Made by a program: the position numbers and the translations under genes | Part shown: in pieces, positions 1 to 8,857 of the stretch | Position numbering within the stretch: position 1 is the first letter of the stretch | Layout of the letters: each line of letters opens with the position of its first letter | The notes under the pieces: generated by a model | Told to the model about the DNA's origin: nothing | The model's database searches: none | What the model saw: only the letters and a program-made list of their open reading frames with translations | Assembly (NCBI GenBank): GCA_021816925.1 | Contig: JAKAWQ010000034.1 | Location: 1 to 41,136, forward strand | Length of the DNA: 41,136 bases | Direction: 5' to 3' | DNA from: Pseudomonadota bacterium | GTDB taxonomy: Bacteria; Pseudomonadota; Alphaproteobacteria; Acetobacterales; Acetobacteraceae

Positions 1-2
1 CG

Positions 3-3000
3 CCAAGGCCGGCGCCCGGCCGGATCCTCGAAGGTCCGCTCTTCAGCGAGCGGATGCGCATCGAGACCGCCGAGGCAAACGGAGCGGCGGGCTGGACGCT
101 CGGCTTGGTGGGGCTCTCCACCGAGCGCTTCCGCAAAGTCACGCTGACCGAAGCGGACCTCGATCAGCTTACCATCACGGAACCCTCGCCCTCCTTCGGC
201 GGCGACGCATCCCTCCTCCGCCTCGGCCTTCAGGCCTATGCGCTCGGCATCGCCTACGAGTTCGACCCTTATTTCGGCCTCTCGATCTCGCGCGTTGATC
301 CGCTGCCTCACCAACTCGAGGCGGTCTACGACCATCTCCTGAAGCTCGCGCGCGTGCGGTTCCTGCTGGCCGACGATGCGGGCGCGGGCAAGACGATCAT
401 GTCGGGCCTCCTGCTTCGCGAGCTCGAGCTGCGCGGGCTTGCCGAGCGCACCCTGATCGTCTGCCCGGCCAACCTTGCCTTCCAGTGGCAGCGGGAACTC
501 AAGGAAAAATTCGACGCGCGCTTCGTGGTCATGAAGGGCGGGAACATCCGCGAGCAGTTCGGTGTGAACCAATGGCTGGAACAGAAGCGGGTGATCACCT
601 CGCTCGATCTCGCGAAGCGGGCGGACATCCTCAACGGCCTTCGGCAGGTGCGGTGGGACCTCGTGATCGTGGACGAGGCGCACCGCATGTCCGCCGCCGA
701 TGAGTCGCACAAGAGTCAGCGCTACCGCCTTGGCGAGCTGTTGCGCGACAGCTCCGACCACATGCTTCTGCTGACCGCGACGCCCCACAAGGGCGATCAC
801 AGGAACTTCAGTCTTTTCCTCCAGCTTCTCGATGCCGACGCCTATGCCGATGTCACCTCGATCCGCCAGGCGATGGAGAGCCGCCGGGCGCCGTTCTATC
901 TCCGCCGCACCAAGGAAGCGATGGTGTACTTTCCCGAGCGGCGGCCGGATGGAACCTGGGGTGCGGCACCGATCTTCACCAGGCGCATTCCCCACACGGT
1001 CGATTTCCGCATCGACGGCGCCGAGTTCGCGCTCTACGACGAGGTGACACGCTTCGTGAAACGCGAAAGCAGACGCGCCGCGGCGGCGGGCGATGATCCG
1101 CGCGCGCGGGCCGTCGGCTTCCTGATGTCCCTTTATCAGCGCCGGCTCGCCTCCAGCACCCATGCCATGCGCCGCTCTCTCGAAAAGCGTGCGAAGCGCC
1201 TCGAAGAGACGCTCGCGCGTGCCCAGGACCTCGCGCCCCTCGCGCCCCCGACTCTGCCCGACCCGGAAGATCTCGATGAGATGGAAGAAAGCGAGCGCGA
1301 GCGGATCGAGGAAGCGCTCGAAGCCGCCACGCTCGCTGCCGGCGCCCCCGAGGTCCGCCAGGAGGTGGAAGAGTTGCGCCTGCTTGCCGGCCAAGCCCGC
1401 GCGCTCGAAGAGGCGGGGACCGAGGCGAAGCTCTCTCGTCTCAAGGAGGTTCTCGTCGCAGAAGGGTTCTTCGCCGAGGCCGAGCGCCGCCTGCTGCTGT
1501 TTACGGAATTCAGGGATACGCTCGAATATCTGGTGCAGAAGTTGAAGGGCTGGGGCTTTCGCACGGGTTCCATTCACGGCGGCATGAAGCCGGGCTCGCG
1601 CGAGGAGGCGGGAACGCGGCTTCATGCGGAGCAGCAGTTCCGCGATGGCTCCGTGCAGGTCCTGGTTGCGACCGAGGCGGCCGGTGAGGGCATCAACCTT
1701 CAGGCGTGCAATGTTCTCTTCAACTACGACATCCCCTGGAATCCGAATCGCCTCGAACAGCGGATGGGGCGCATCCACCGTTACGGCCAGCGGCGCGATT
1801 GCCTGATCTTCAACTTCGTTGCCGTCAACACGGTCGAAGGCCGCGTGCTGCAACGGCTACTCGAGCGGCTGACCGAGATCCGCAACGCGCTCGACGACGA
1901 CGCGGTGTTCAACGTGGTGGGCGAAGTTCTTCCACCCGCTCAGATCGAGCGGGTGCTGCGCGATTATTACGCCGGGCGCATCGGTGAGGCGGACCTCGAG
2001 GAACGGCTGCTGCGCAATGTGGATGATGGTCATTTCCGCGCCATCTGCCAGAACGCGCTCGAGGGACTGGCGACGAAAAAGCTCAATCTTGCCATGCTGG
2101 TCGAACGGCGCGCCCGCGCCCAGGAACGGCGGCTGGTGCCGGAGACGATCGCGCGCTTCCTGGCCGAGGCCGCCCTTTTCGTGCCGCTGACCCTGAAGCC
2201 GGCGGGGCCCGCGCACAGCTTCGAGGCTATCCGCACACCGGCCGTGCTGCTGCCCTACGAACGGGAGCCGGACTGGCGGCTTCCCGCCATCGCCAGCCGC
2301 TATCCGCGGCTCACCACCGATCGGGAGACGGCGGAGAGGGAAAACCTCGAGTGGGTCACGCCCGGCCATCCGCTGTTCGAGGCCGTGCGCCGGCACGTCC
2401 GGGTGATGGCGCAGACCGCGCTGGACACGGGTGCCTCGTTCTATTCCCTGCAGCATGAACGCCCCGCCCGGGTGGATTTCTATCGCGCCCGAGCGGTGGA
2501 TGGGCTCGGGCAGGTGATCCACGAGCAGCTGTTCGCGGTCGAGCTCGGGCGGGACGATGGCTCGAGGCTCGCGGAGCCCGGGCTGCTCGGCAACTTCCAG
2601 CCGGCGCCGGCCGCAGCCGAGGCGCCGGCCGTGGCGTCGGTTCCGGAGGCGAAGGACTTTCTTCACGCTTACGCCCTGGCACCGTTTCTCGAGGAGGCGC
2701 GGCGCGAGCGGCTGGCCGAGATCGAGCGTATCCGCCGGCATGTGGAGCTTTCGCTCGGCGAACTGTTGCAGCGTGCGGATGACGAGATCGGGCGCGCCGA
2801 TGCGGAGGTGCAGCAGAAGCTTCCTGGCGCCGAAGGCAGGCTTGCGCAGGCAGAAGCGCGCCACGCAGACCTTACTGCAAGGCGCGCGCGCCGCCGCGGC
2901 GAGTTCGACCGCCAGCAAGCGCTTTCCTTGCAGGCGGTGGAGCGGATCGCGAGCGTGCTCGTTCTGCCGCATCCCGAGCGGGAGGCGCCCGAGCTCAGGC

Positions 3001-3422
3001 GCCTCAGGCCGGATTTCGAGACCGAGGCGGCGGCGATGCGCGTGGTCATGGAATACGAGCGGGAATCGGGGAGGGAGCCCACGGACGTCTCGACGAAGAA
3101 CCTCGGCTACGACATCACGAGCCTCGATCACGCTTCGGGTGAGCTGCGCCTGATCGAGGTGAAAGGGATCGGCGGGTCCGAGGGAACGGTTCTGCTTACC
3201 CCGAACGAGCGCCGCGTGGCGGAAGACCGGCGCGACTGCTATTGGCTCTACGTGGTCACCGATTGCGCGAGCTTGCCCCGCCTGCAGGACCCCGTCAGCG
3301 ACCCCGCGCGCCTCGACTGGAACGAGGTGACCAAGGTCGCCCACTACTACCTGTCGGTGAACGCGATGGCGAAGCCGATAGAGCTCAGCGAGCGACCGGC
3401 GCCCTACGGGGAAGGTTCATGA
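3..3422 (+). CDS. DrmD-like SNF2 helicase with DUF3883, 5' partial
   Basis: Superfamily 2 (SNF2-like) helicase/translocase predicted to move on DNA in an antiphage complex. Numbering from the first internal Met (nt 54): Walker A DDAGAGKT ends near residue 114, DEAH box at 207-210, motif VI QRMGRIHRYGQ near 569-579. A long charged, coiled-coil-like middle region follows, then a C-terminal DUF3883 domain (about 1000-1085) with the nuclease-like IEVKG signature. The frame stays open from nt 3 to nt 54, and the residues upstream of that Met (PGRILEGPLFSER) look like the family N-terminus, so the real start lies outside the window. First visible gene of a co-directional defence operon, with a 163-bp gap before the ATPase gene. 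DISARM class 1 uses a similar helicase (DrmD), but no DrmA, DrmB or DrmC is present here. Helicase call sure; system membership is inference. Confidence 0.9.
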   Translation, partial: PRPAPGRILEGPLFSERMRIETAEANGAAGWTLGLVGLSTERFRKVTLTEADLDQLTITEPSPSFGGDASLLRLGLQAYALGIAYEFDPYFGLSISRVDPLPHQLEAVYDHLLKLARVRFLLADDAGAGKTIMSGLLLRELELRGLAERTLIVCPANLAFQWQRELKEKFDARFVVMKGGNIREQFGVNQWLEQKRVITSLDLAKRADILNGLRQVRWDLVIVDEAHRMSAADESHKSQRYRLGELLRDSSDHMLLLTATPHKGDHRNFSLFLQLLDADAYADVTSIRQAMESRRAPFYLRRTKEAMVYFPERRPDGTWGAAPIFTRRIPHTVDFRIDGAEFALYDEVTRFVKRESRRAAAAGDDPRARAVGFLMSLYQRRLASSTHAMRRSLEKRAKRLEETLARAQDLAPLAPPTLPDPEDLDEMEESERERIEEALEAATLAAGAPEVRQEVEELRLLAGQARALEEAGTEAKLSRLKEVLVAEGFFAEAERRLLLFTEFRDTLEYLVQKLKGWGFRTGSIHGGMKPGSREEAGTRLHAEQQFRDGSVQVLVATEAAGEGINLQACNVLFNYDIPWNPNRLEQRMGRIHRYGQRRDCLIFNFVAVNTVEGRVLQRLLERLTEIRNALDDDAVFNVVGEVLPPAQIERVLRDYYAGRIGEADLEERLLRNVDDGHFRAICQNALEGLATKKLNLAMLVERRARAQERRLVPETIARFLAEAALFVPLTLKPAGPAHSFEAIRTPAVLLPYEREPDWRLPAIASRYPRLTTDRETAERENLEWVTPGHPLFEAVRRHVRVMAQTALDTGASFYSLQHERPARVDFYRARAVDGLGQVIHEQLFAVELGRDDGSRLAEPGLLGNFQPAPAAAEAPAVASVPEAKDFLHAYALAPFLEEARRERLAEIERIRRHVELSLGELLQRADDEIGRADAEVQQKLPGAEGRLAQAEARHADLTARRARRRGEFDRQQALSLQAVERIASVLVLPHPEREAPELRRLRPDFETEAAAMRVVMEYERESGREPTDVSTKNLGYDITSLDHASGELRLIEVKGIGGSEGTVLLTPNERRVAEDRRDCYWLYVVTDCASLPRLQDPVSDPARLDWNEVTKVAHYYLSVNAMAKPIELSERPAPYGEGS

Positions 3423-3585
3423 TGCCCAAGGGGGGCGCGCGCCGGCCCGACCGGCCTTTGCCGGCGTCGGACCGACCGCGGAACGGGTTGCGGAGAAAAC
3501 CGGTCCGGCATGGGCACCCGGGCACGCCGCACGCCCTCTGTGCCGCTCGACGATCCAAATAACTTCCTGGCCGAGGAATGCCGTG

Positions 3586-4749
3586 ATGGCCGACAAAGCC
3601 GAGGCGCTGCGCTTTTCGTCGGTGCGCCTGCAGAACTGGAGGAACTTCGCCGAGATCGCAGTGGACCTGCCAAGGCGTGTCTTCCTGGTCGGACCGAACG
3701 CCGCCGGAAAATCGAACCTGCTCGACATCTTCCGGTTCCTCAGGGATCTCGCATCCCCGGGCGGCGGCTTCCAGGAGGCCGCGCGCCGGCGCGGGGGTGT
3801 GAGCGCGATCCGCTGCCTCGCCGCCGCGCGTCGCTATCCGGGCATCATGCTGCACGTCCTCGTCGAGCCCGCCCAGGGGGGCACGCGCTGGGAGTACGAG
3901 CTGGCCTTTTATCAGGATAAGCAGCGCCGGGCGAGCATCCGCCGGGAGCGCGTGGTCCGCGACGGGCAGACGCTGCTGGAGCGTCCGGATGACGGTGATC
4001 GGCAGGACCCCGCGCGTCTCACCCAGACGCACCTCGAGCAGGTCAACGTGAACGCGTCTTTCCGGCAGCTCGCCTCGTTCTTTGAGTCGGTCCGGTATCT
4101 GCACATCGTTCCTCAGCTTGTGCGGGAGCCGGACCGGTCCGTCGGGCGGTCCAACGATCCGTTCGGCGGTGACTTTCTGGAACAGTTGGCTCGAACGCCG
4201 GAGAAGACGCGGACCGCCCGCCTCCGGCGGATCGGCGGCGCGCTTCGTGTCGCCGTCCCGCAGCTCGCGGAGATCGAGCTCTTCCGGGACGATCGGGGCA
4301 CCCCGCACCTGCGCGGCAAATATGAGCACTGGCGGCCGCAAGGCGCGTGGCAGTCCGAGGAACAGTTCTCCGACGGCACCCTGCGCCTGATGGGCCTCTT
4401 GTGGGTGGCGATGGAAGGCGGTGGCCCCTTGCTGCTCGAAGAACCCGAGCTTTCGCTTCACCCCGAGATCGTGCGCCACCTCGCGCAGATGTTCGCCCGC
4501 ACGCAACGCCGGACCGGGCGGCAGATGATCCTCAGCACCCATTCGCCGGACCTGCTGCGGGACGAGGGGATCGGCCTCGACGAGGTGTTGCTACTGCGAC
4601 CCGGGCGGGAAGGCACCGAGGTGGCAGCCGCCGGCAGCTTTCAGGATATTCGGGACCTCTTGGAAGGCGGAGCCACGCTCGCCGAGGCCGTTATTCCGAG
4701 GACGCGCCCGGCGCAGCCGGAGCAACTGGCCCTGTTCGCGGATTCCTGA
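3586..4749 (+). CDS. AAA_21-type ATPase (OLD/PARIS-like ATPase subunit)
   Basis: ABC/SMC-type ATPase of the AAA_15/AAA_21 group, 387 aa. The N-terminal strand FSSVRLQNWRNF is the usual OLD/RecF-like entry. Walker A GPNAAGKS is at residues 36-43, Walker B LLLEEPELSLHP near 281-292, followed by a switch-like LSTHSPDLL. The ATG at 3586 is chosen because GAGGAA sits 7 nt upstream; a GTG 3 nt earlier is also possible. It ends 2 nt before a TOPRIM-like DUF4276 gene. Pairs of this ATPase type with a TOPRIM partner are known from OLD-, PARIS- and AbiL-like defence, where the ATPase senses the invader and controls the nuclease. I infer the same division of labour here. It could act alone or as part of the surrounding methylase-helicase system. 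Confidence 0.88.
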   Translation: MADKAEALRFSSVRLQNWRNFAEIAVDLPRRVFLVGPNAAGKSNLLDIFRFLRDLASPGGGFQEAARRRGGVSAIRCLAAARRYPGIMLHVLVEPAQGGTRWEYELAFYQDKQRRASIRRERVVRDGQTLLERPDDGDRQDPARLTQTHLEQVNVNASFRQLASFFESVRYLHIVPQLVREPDRSVGRSNDPFGGDFLEQLARTPEKTRTARLRRIGGALRVAVPQLAEIELFRDDRGTPHLRGKYEHWRPQGAWQSEEQFSDGTLRLMGLLWVAMEGGGPLLLEEPELSLHPEIVRHLAQMFARTQRRTGRQMILSTHSPDLLRDEGIGLDEVLLLRPGREGTEVAAAGSFQDIRDLLEGGATLAEAVIPRTRPAQPEQLALFADS

Positions 4750-4751
4750 CG

Positions 4752-5357
4752 ATGGCGACCGTGCTCGCGATCTCGGCCGCGGTCGAAGGCGCGGTGGACG
4801 AGGCCGTGCTGCGCCGCGTGGTTGCAAAGAGCGGCGGCACGCTCGCGACCGTGTACGGCAAGCAGGGCAAGCACCATCTTCGGCAAAGGATCGCCGGCTA
4901 CAACAACGCCGCGCGGCACGCGCCATGGATCGTCCTCGTGGACCTTGACCGCGAGGCGGACTGCGCGCCTCCGCTGCGCCAGAAATGGCTCCCCGGGCCG
5001 GCGCCGCACCTTTGCTTTCGCATCGCCGTGCGTGCAGTGGAATCCTGGCTGCTCGCGGACGCGGACGCTCTCGCGGCCTTCCTCGGCGTGGCGCGGTCGA
5101 AGGTTCCTAGCCAGCCCGAAGCCCTCGCGGATCCGAAGAGCGCCATGGTCACGCTCGCGCGCGGCTCCCGGCGCCGTGATATCCGCGAGGACATGGTGCC
5201 GCGTCCGGAGAGCGGCCGCGCGGTCGGCCCGGCCTACGCGTCGCGACTGATCGAGTTCGCCGCAAGCCACTGGCAGCCGGCAGTCGCGGCCGGCCGGGCC
5301 GAGAGCCTGCACCGCGCCTGCCGCAGCCTGTGCAGACTGATTGCGAATTCCCCATGA
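4752..5357 (+). CDS. DUF4276 family TOPRIM-like protein
   Basis: 201-aa protein of the DUF4276 type, related to the TOPRIM nuclease fold. Visible metal-site candidates are Glu12 in AAVEGAVDE and the acidic cluster LVDLDRE (Asp64, Asp66, Glu68) after a hydrophobic strand; [11 protein letters not shown] near 95-105 is also typical. The open frame extends far upstream through the ATPase gene, but the ATG at 4752, 2 nt after that gene's stop, is the sensible start. Its stop overlaps the methyltransferase start by ATGA, so the genes are probably translationally coupled. Expected role, from ATPase/TOPRIM pairs, is a nuclease effector licensed by the upstream ATPase. The DUF4276 name is from pattern recognition only; the TOPRIM assignment rests on the E and DxD motifs. 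Confidence 0.8.
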   Translation: MATVLAISAAVEGAVDEAVLRRVVAKSGGTLATVYGKQGKHHLRQRIAGYNNAARHAPWIVLVDLDREADCAPPLRQKWLPGPAPHLCFRIAVRAVESWLLADADALAAFLGVARSKVPSQPEALADPKSAMVTLARGSRRRDIREDMVPRPESGRAVGPAYASRLIEFAASHWQPAVAAGRAESLHRACRSLCRLIANSP

Positions 5358-8300
5358 TCCGCAAGGACTGCAAGCGCCTTGCCGAGGCGGATTTTCCGAT
5401 CGCCGTCGTCTCCCGCCACGCGGCGCGCGAGAAGTCGATCCGGCACGGGCACCCGAGCACGCTGCATCTCTGGTGGGCGCGCCGGCCGCTTGCTTCCTGC
5501 CGCGCCGTGCTGCTGGCGCTGCTCTGGCCCGATCCCTGCGATCCGCTCTGTCCGGAGGCGTTCAAGAACGCGGCGCGGGCGCTCCTTCCCGAGGCGGGCT
5601 GCAATCCCGTCACCACCGATCAGGACCTGCGCCGGGCGCTCCTCAAGTTCATCGGCGATTTCGCCAACTGGGATGCAGCGGCCAAACCGACCTATCTCGC
5701 AATCAGCCGCGCGCTCGTGAAGGCCGCGCACGGCGAAGAGCCGCCGCTTGTCGTCGATCCGTTCGCGGGCGGCGGCTCGATCCCCTTGGAGGCGCTGCGC
5801 GTCGGCTGCGAGGCGTTCGCGAGCGATCTCAATCCCGTCGCCTGCCTGATCCTCAAGGTGATGCTGGAGGACATTCCGCGCCACGGGCCGAAGCTCGCCG
5901 AGGAGCTCAGGAAAGTGGGGGCGGAGATCAAGCGGGAGGCCGAGCGCGAGCTCGCGGAGCTTTATCCGCCGGATGCAGACGGCGCAAAGCCGATCGCCTA
6001 TCTCTGGGCGCGGACGGTGCGCTGCGAGGCGCCCGACTGCGGGGCGGAGATTCCGCTCGTCCGCTCCTTCTGGCTCTGCCGCAAGAAGAACCGCCTGCGC
6101 GCGCTCCGCTGCAAGGTCGTCCGCGAACCCTCGCGCTTCGCGGAAGGATCACATGGATTCCCTGCCTCTGCGGAAGAGTTGCCTCGACCCTCTCCCTCTG
6201 GGAGAGGGCAGGGTGAGGGGAGAGGGCAGGGTGAGGGTTATCACGGCCCCCCAGTCATTCCCGAGTCTCTGCTCCAGTTCGCCCGCAACCTCAGCACGCA
6301 ACAGACGGATGCCGAAACAAAGGTGTGGCATCTCCTCAGGGACCGAAGGCTGGCCGGTTGGAAATTCCGCCGTCAACACCCCGTTCCGCCGTATATCGCC
6401 GATTTCTATTGTCACGAGGCCGGCCTCGTGATCGAGATCGACGGTGGGCAACACGGCGAAGAGCGGCAGCGCGACGAGGCGCGGACGACCTTCCTCGCGG
6501 CAACAGGCCTCAGGGTCGTCCGGTTCTGGAACAATGAGGTGCTGCGGTCGCCGGAGGCCGTTCTGGAGGCGATCTGGCATGCGCTTCATGCGCCTGCACC
6601 CTCTGCCCCGTTTCCCTCACCTCCCTCACCCCCGGCCCCTCTCCCAGAGGGAGAGGGGAGGCAGCGGATAGAGTTCGAGATCTTTTCGCCGGCGACCGAG
6701 GACGAGGTGCCACCCGGCACCGTGAGCCGCGCGAAGGCGCGCTGTCTCTGCTGCGGCGTCGTGCTTCCGCCCGAGCGGGTACGCGCGCAGCTTGCCGCCC
6801 AGCGCGGTGGTGCGGACGTTGTGTTCGATGCGGAGGGAACGCGCGTCGGCGGGGCGGCTCTCCTGGCCGTGGTGACGCTCCGGCCGGGCGAGGCGGGCCG
6901 GCACTACCGGCTTCCGGCGGCGCGGGATTACGAAGCGGTGCGCAAGGCCGAAGAGCGCCTCAGGGCGCTGCTCGAGGCGTGGGAGCGGGGAGGACGCCAG
7001 GGGCTCTGCCCGGTGCCGGACGAGCCGCTGCCGCCGATCGGCACGCTCGGCTTCCGCGTGCAGCGCTACGGCATGCAACAATGGGGCGATCTGTTCACGG
7101 CGCGGCAGAAGGTTGCGCTGGCGGCCGCGTGCCGCCGTGTCGAGGAGGCGCCGACATTCGGAGCGATCCTCGGATTATCGCTTAGCAGGTGGACAGACAT
7201 CTTCAACGCCTTCTGCCGATGGGAAAGCTCGAAGACTCAGGTCCGGAACCTGTTCACGCGCCAAGCCCTCCCGATGATCTGGGATTTCGCCGAGAACGGG
7301 TTTTCTACCGAGCAGGCCGGCGATTTCGAAGTGACGTTGGGCACGATGGCCGAGGTTGCAGAGGCTTGGACGGGATCACGAACCGGCCAGATTCAGCCTG
7401 CCGATGCGACCAGGCATCCATTGCCGGACGAGGCGGCGCGGGTCTGGTTCACCGATCCACCCTATTACGATGCGATCCCGTACGCCGACCTCTCGGACTT
7501 CTTCTACGTCTGGCTGAAGCGCGTGCTGCCTGGCCATCCGCTGCTGCGTGACCCGGACGATGCCGCGAATGCGCTGACACCCAAGCAGCGCGAGGCCGTG
7601 CAGGACGAGACCAAACGCGACGGAAATCGCCGGAAGGATCGCGCCTGGTTCGAGGAAAAGATGGCGAAAGCGTTCGCGGAAGGCCGGCGGGTCACGCGCG
7701 AGGATGGGGTCGGTGCCGTCGTTTTCGCCCACAAGACGACGGAAGGTTGGGAGGCGCTGCTCTCGGGGATGATCCGCGGCGGCTGGACCATCACCGGCTC
7801 CTGGCCGATCGCGACCGAGATGGGCTCTCGGCTGCGCGCCCGCGACTCCGCGGCGCTCGCCACCAGCGTTCACCTCATCTGCCGCCCACGCCCCGACGAT
7901 GCCGGCACCGGCGACTGGGCGGAGGTGCTGCGCGAACTGCCCAGGCGCGTCGGCGAGTGGATGGAACGGTTGCAGGGCGAAGGCGTGCGGGGTGCCGATC
8001 TCGTCTTCGCCTGCATCGGCCCGGCGCTCGAGATCTTCAGCCGCTATGCGCGCGTGGAAACCGCCGAGGGAACGGAAGTCAGGCTTCCGGAATATCTCGA
8101 AAAGGTCTGGGAAGTCGTGGGCAGGAGCGCGCTCGAGCAGGTGCTCGGCACCGAAGAGGCGGCAGCCCGCAACGGCGCGCTCGGCGTGCTCGAGGAGGAC
8201 GCGCGGCTGACGGCGCTCTTCCTCTGGACGCTGCAGAGCACGGAGGCGCATGCGGCAGCCGTGGAGGACGGCAGGGACGAGGATGCCGAACCGGAGGAGG

Positions 8301-8857
8301 AGGAAGAGGCGGCGCCGCACGGGCGGGCCAAGGGCCTGACTCTGAACTTCGATGTGGTGCGCCGCTTCGCCCAGCCGCTCGGCATCGGGCTCGGGCAGTG
8401 GGATGGCCGGATCATCGAGACGGCGAAGGGCGTCGTGCGCCTGCTCCCCGTGGCCGAGCGCGCGCGGCAGCTTTTCGGCGCCGAGGGAGCGGAGGGTGTG
8501 GCGATCCGGCTCGAGCGGGAGGCGGCGCTCGCCGCGAACCCGCTCCAGGGCGTGCTGTTCCCGGAGATGGAGGCGCGGCCGAAGCGGGCCGCGCCCATCA
8601 AGGCGGGCGCCACGCGAAGCGAGTTAGCCGATCCGGAACTTTCGCCCGAGGCCCGGGCGACAACGCTCGATCGCGTGCACGCGGCGATGCTGCTGCAAGC
8701 CTCGGGGCGCACCAGTGCGCTCAGGGCGCTGATCAGGGCCGAGCAGGAGCGGGGCTCGGATTTCCTCCGCCTCGCCAACGCCTTTTCGGCGCTCTATCCT
8801 TCGGCCTCGGAGGAGAAACGGTTGCTGGATGCGATGCTGCTGGCCGCGCCGAGATGA
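5354..8857 (+). CDS. DUF1156 DNA methyltransferase with inserted DUF559 nuclease domain
   Basis: Large adenine-type DNA methyltransferase, 1167 aa. The DUF1156 N-terminus has [20 protein letters not shown] at residues 25-44. The SAM-binding motif [15 protein letters not shown] starts near 135 and the catalytic DPPY is at 701-704. Cys pairs CEAPDCG (about 224) and CLCCG (about 465) look like zinc knuckles. Between them residues about 279-435 are foreign: a DUF559 PD-(D/E)xK-like domain (core about 304-412, with IADFYC and VIEIDGGQH) flanked by Pro/Gly-rich linkers translated from palindromic repeats. The frame stays open across the insert and the methylase motifs on both sides look intact. The start is the ATG at 5354 (ATGA overlap with the upstream stop), not the GTG at 5330. 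Likely role: self-DNA marking in the defence system, possibly with an added nuclease. Confidence 0.93.
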   Translation: MIRKDCKRLAEADFPIAVVSRHAAREKSIRHGHPSTLHLWWARRPLASCRAVLLALLWPDPCDPLCPEAFKNAARALLPEAGCNPVTTDQDLRRALLKFIGDFANWDAAAKPTYLAISRALVKAAHGEEPPLVVDPFAGGGSIPLEALRVGCEAFASDLNPVACLILKVMLEDIPRHGPKLAEELRKVGAEIKREAERELAELYPPDADGAKPIAYLWARTVRCEAPDCGAEIPLVRSFWLCRKKNRLRALRCKVVREPSRFAEGSHGFPASAEELPRPSPSGRGQGEGRGQGEGYHGPPVIPESLLQFARNLSTQQTDAETKVWHLLRDRRLAGWKFRRQHPVPPYIADFYCHEAGLVIEIDGGQHGEERQRDEARTTFLAATGLRVVRFWNNEVLRSPEAVLEAIWHALHAPAPSAPFPSPPSPPAPLPEGEGRQRIEFEIFSPATEDEVPPGTVSRAKARCLCCGVVLPPERVRAQLAAQRGGADVVFDAEGTRVGGAALLAVVTLRPGEAGRHYRLPAARDYEAVRKAEERLRALLEAWERGGRQGLCPVPDEPLPPIGTLGFRVQRYGMQQWGDLFTARQKVALAAACRRVEEAPTFGAILGLSLSRWTDIFNAFCRWESSKTQVRNLFTRQALPMIWDFAENGFSTEQAGDFEVTLGTMAEVAEAWTGSRTGQIQPADATRHPLPDEAARVWFTDPPYYDAIPYADLSDFFYVWLKRVLPGHPLLRDPDDAANALTPKQREAVQDETKRDGNRRKDRAWFEEKMAKAFAEGRRVTREDGVGAVVFAHKTTEGWEALLSGMIRGGWTITGSWPIATEMGSRLRARDSAALATSVHLICRPRPDDAGTGDWAEVLRELPRRVGEWMERLQGEGVRGADLVFACIGPALEIFSRYARVETAEGTEVRLPEYLEKVWEVVGRSALEQVLGTEEAAARNGALGVLEEDARLTALFLWTLQSTEAHAAAVEDGRDEDAEPEEEEEAAPHGRAKGLTLNFDVVRRFAQPLGIGLGQWDGRIIETAKGVVRLLPVAERARQLFGAEGAEGVAIRLEREAALAANPLQGVLFPEMEARPKRAAPIKAGATRSELADPELSPEARATTLDRVHAAMLLQASGRTSALRALIRAEQERGSDFLRLANAFSALYPSASEEKRLLDAMLLAAPR
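6188..6237. repeat. left palindrome and GGGTGAGGG direct repeats of the DUF559 insert
   Basis: Positions 6188-6208 form a perfect hairpin with 9-bp arms CCCTCTCCC / GGGAGAGGG around a TCT loop. Two copies of AGGGTGAGGG follow, separated by a GAGAGGGC spacer, ending at 6237. Translated in frame they give a [11 protein letters not shown]-type linker. They are the reverse complement in kind of the right-hand block at 6612-6658. Confidence 0.85.
6612..6658. repeat. right palindrome and CCCTCACC repeats of the DUF559 insert
   Basis: Two CCCTCACC units (about 6614-6630) precede a perfect hairpin at 6636-6658 with 10-bp arms CCCCTCTCCC / GGGAGAGGGG and an AGA loop. This is the inverted copy of the left-hand palindrome (TCT loop). 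In frame it reads as a Pro-rich linker ending PLPEGEG. Confidence 0.85.

Larger units (their letters stand above)
6188..6658 (+). mobile_element. DUF559 cassette with inverted palindromes, inserted in-frame
   Basis: From the left palindrome to the right palindrome this block is 471 bp, exactly 157 codons, and lies inside the methyltransferase gene. It encodes a complete DUF559-like domain (about nt 6262-6590). DUF559 is related to Vsr-type endonucleases; IADFYC and VIEIDGGQH carry the acidic active-site candidates. The ends are mirror-image palindromes plus short GGGTGAGGG / CCCTCACC repeats. Palindromic elements that insert in frame into genes are known (for example Rickettsia palindromic elements). 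That this whole block moved as one unit is inference; the exact target junctions cannot be fixed without an uninterrupted homologue. Confidence 0.7.

Noticed and set aside
1857-3344. Long minus-strand open frame (495 aa) opposite the helicase gene
   Set aside because: Antisense shadow in high-GC DNA; the plus strand carries all helicase and DUF3883 motifs.
7747-8853. Upstream extension of the DUF499 gene
   Set aside because: Out-of-frame reading of the methylase (Arg/Gly/Ala-rich); the ATG at 8854 with ATGA overlap is the natural start.
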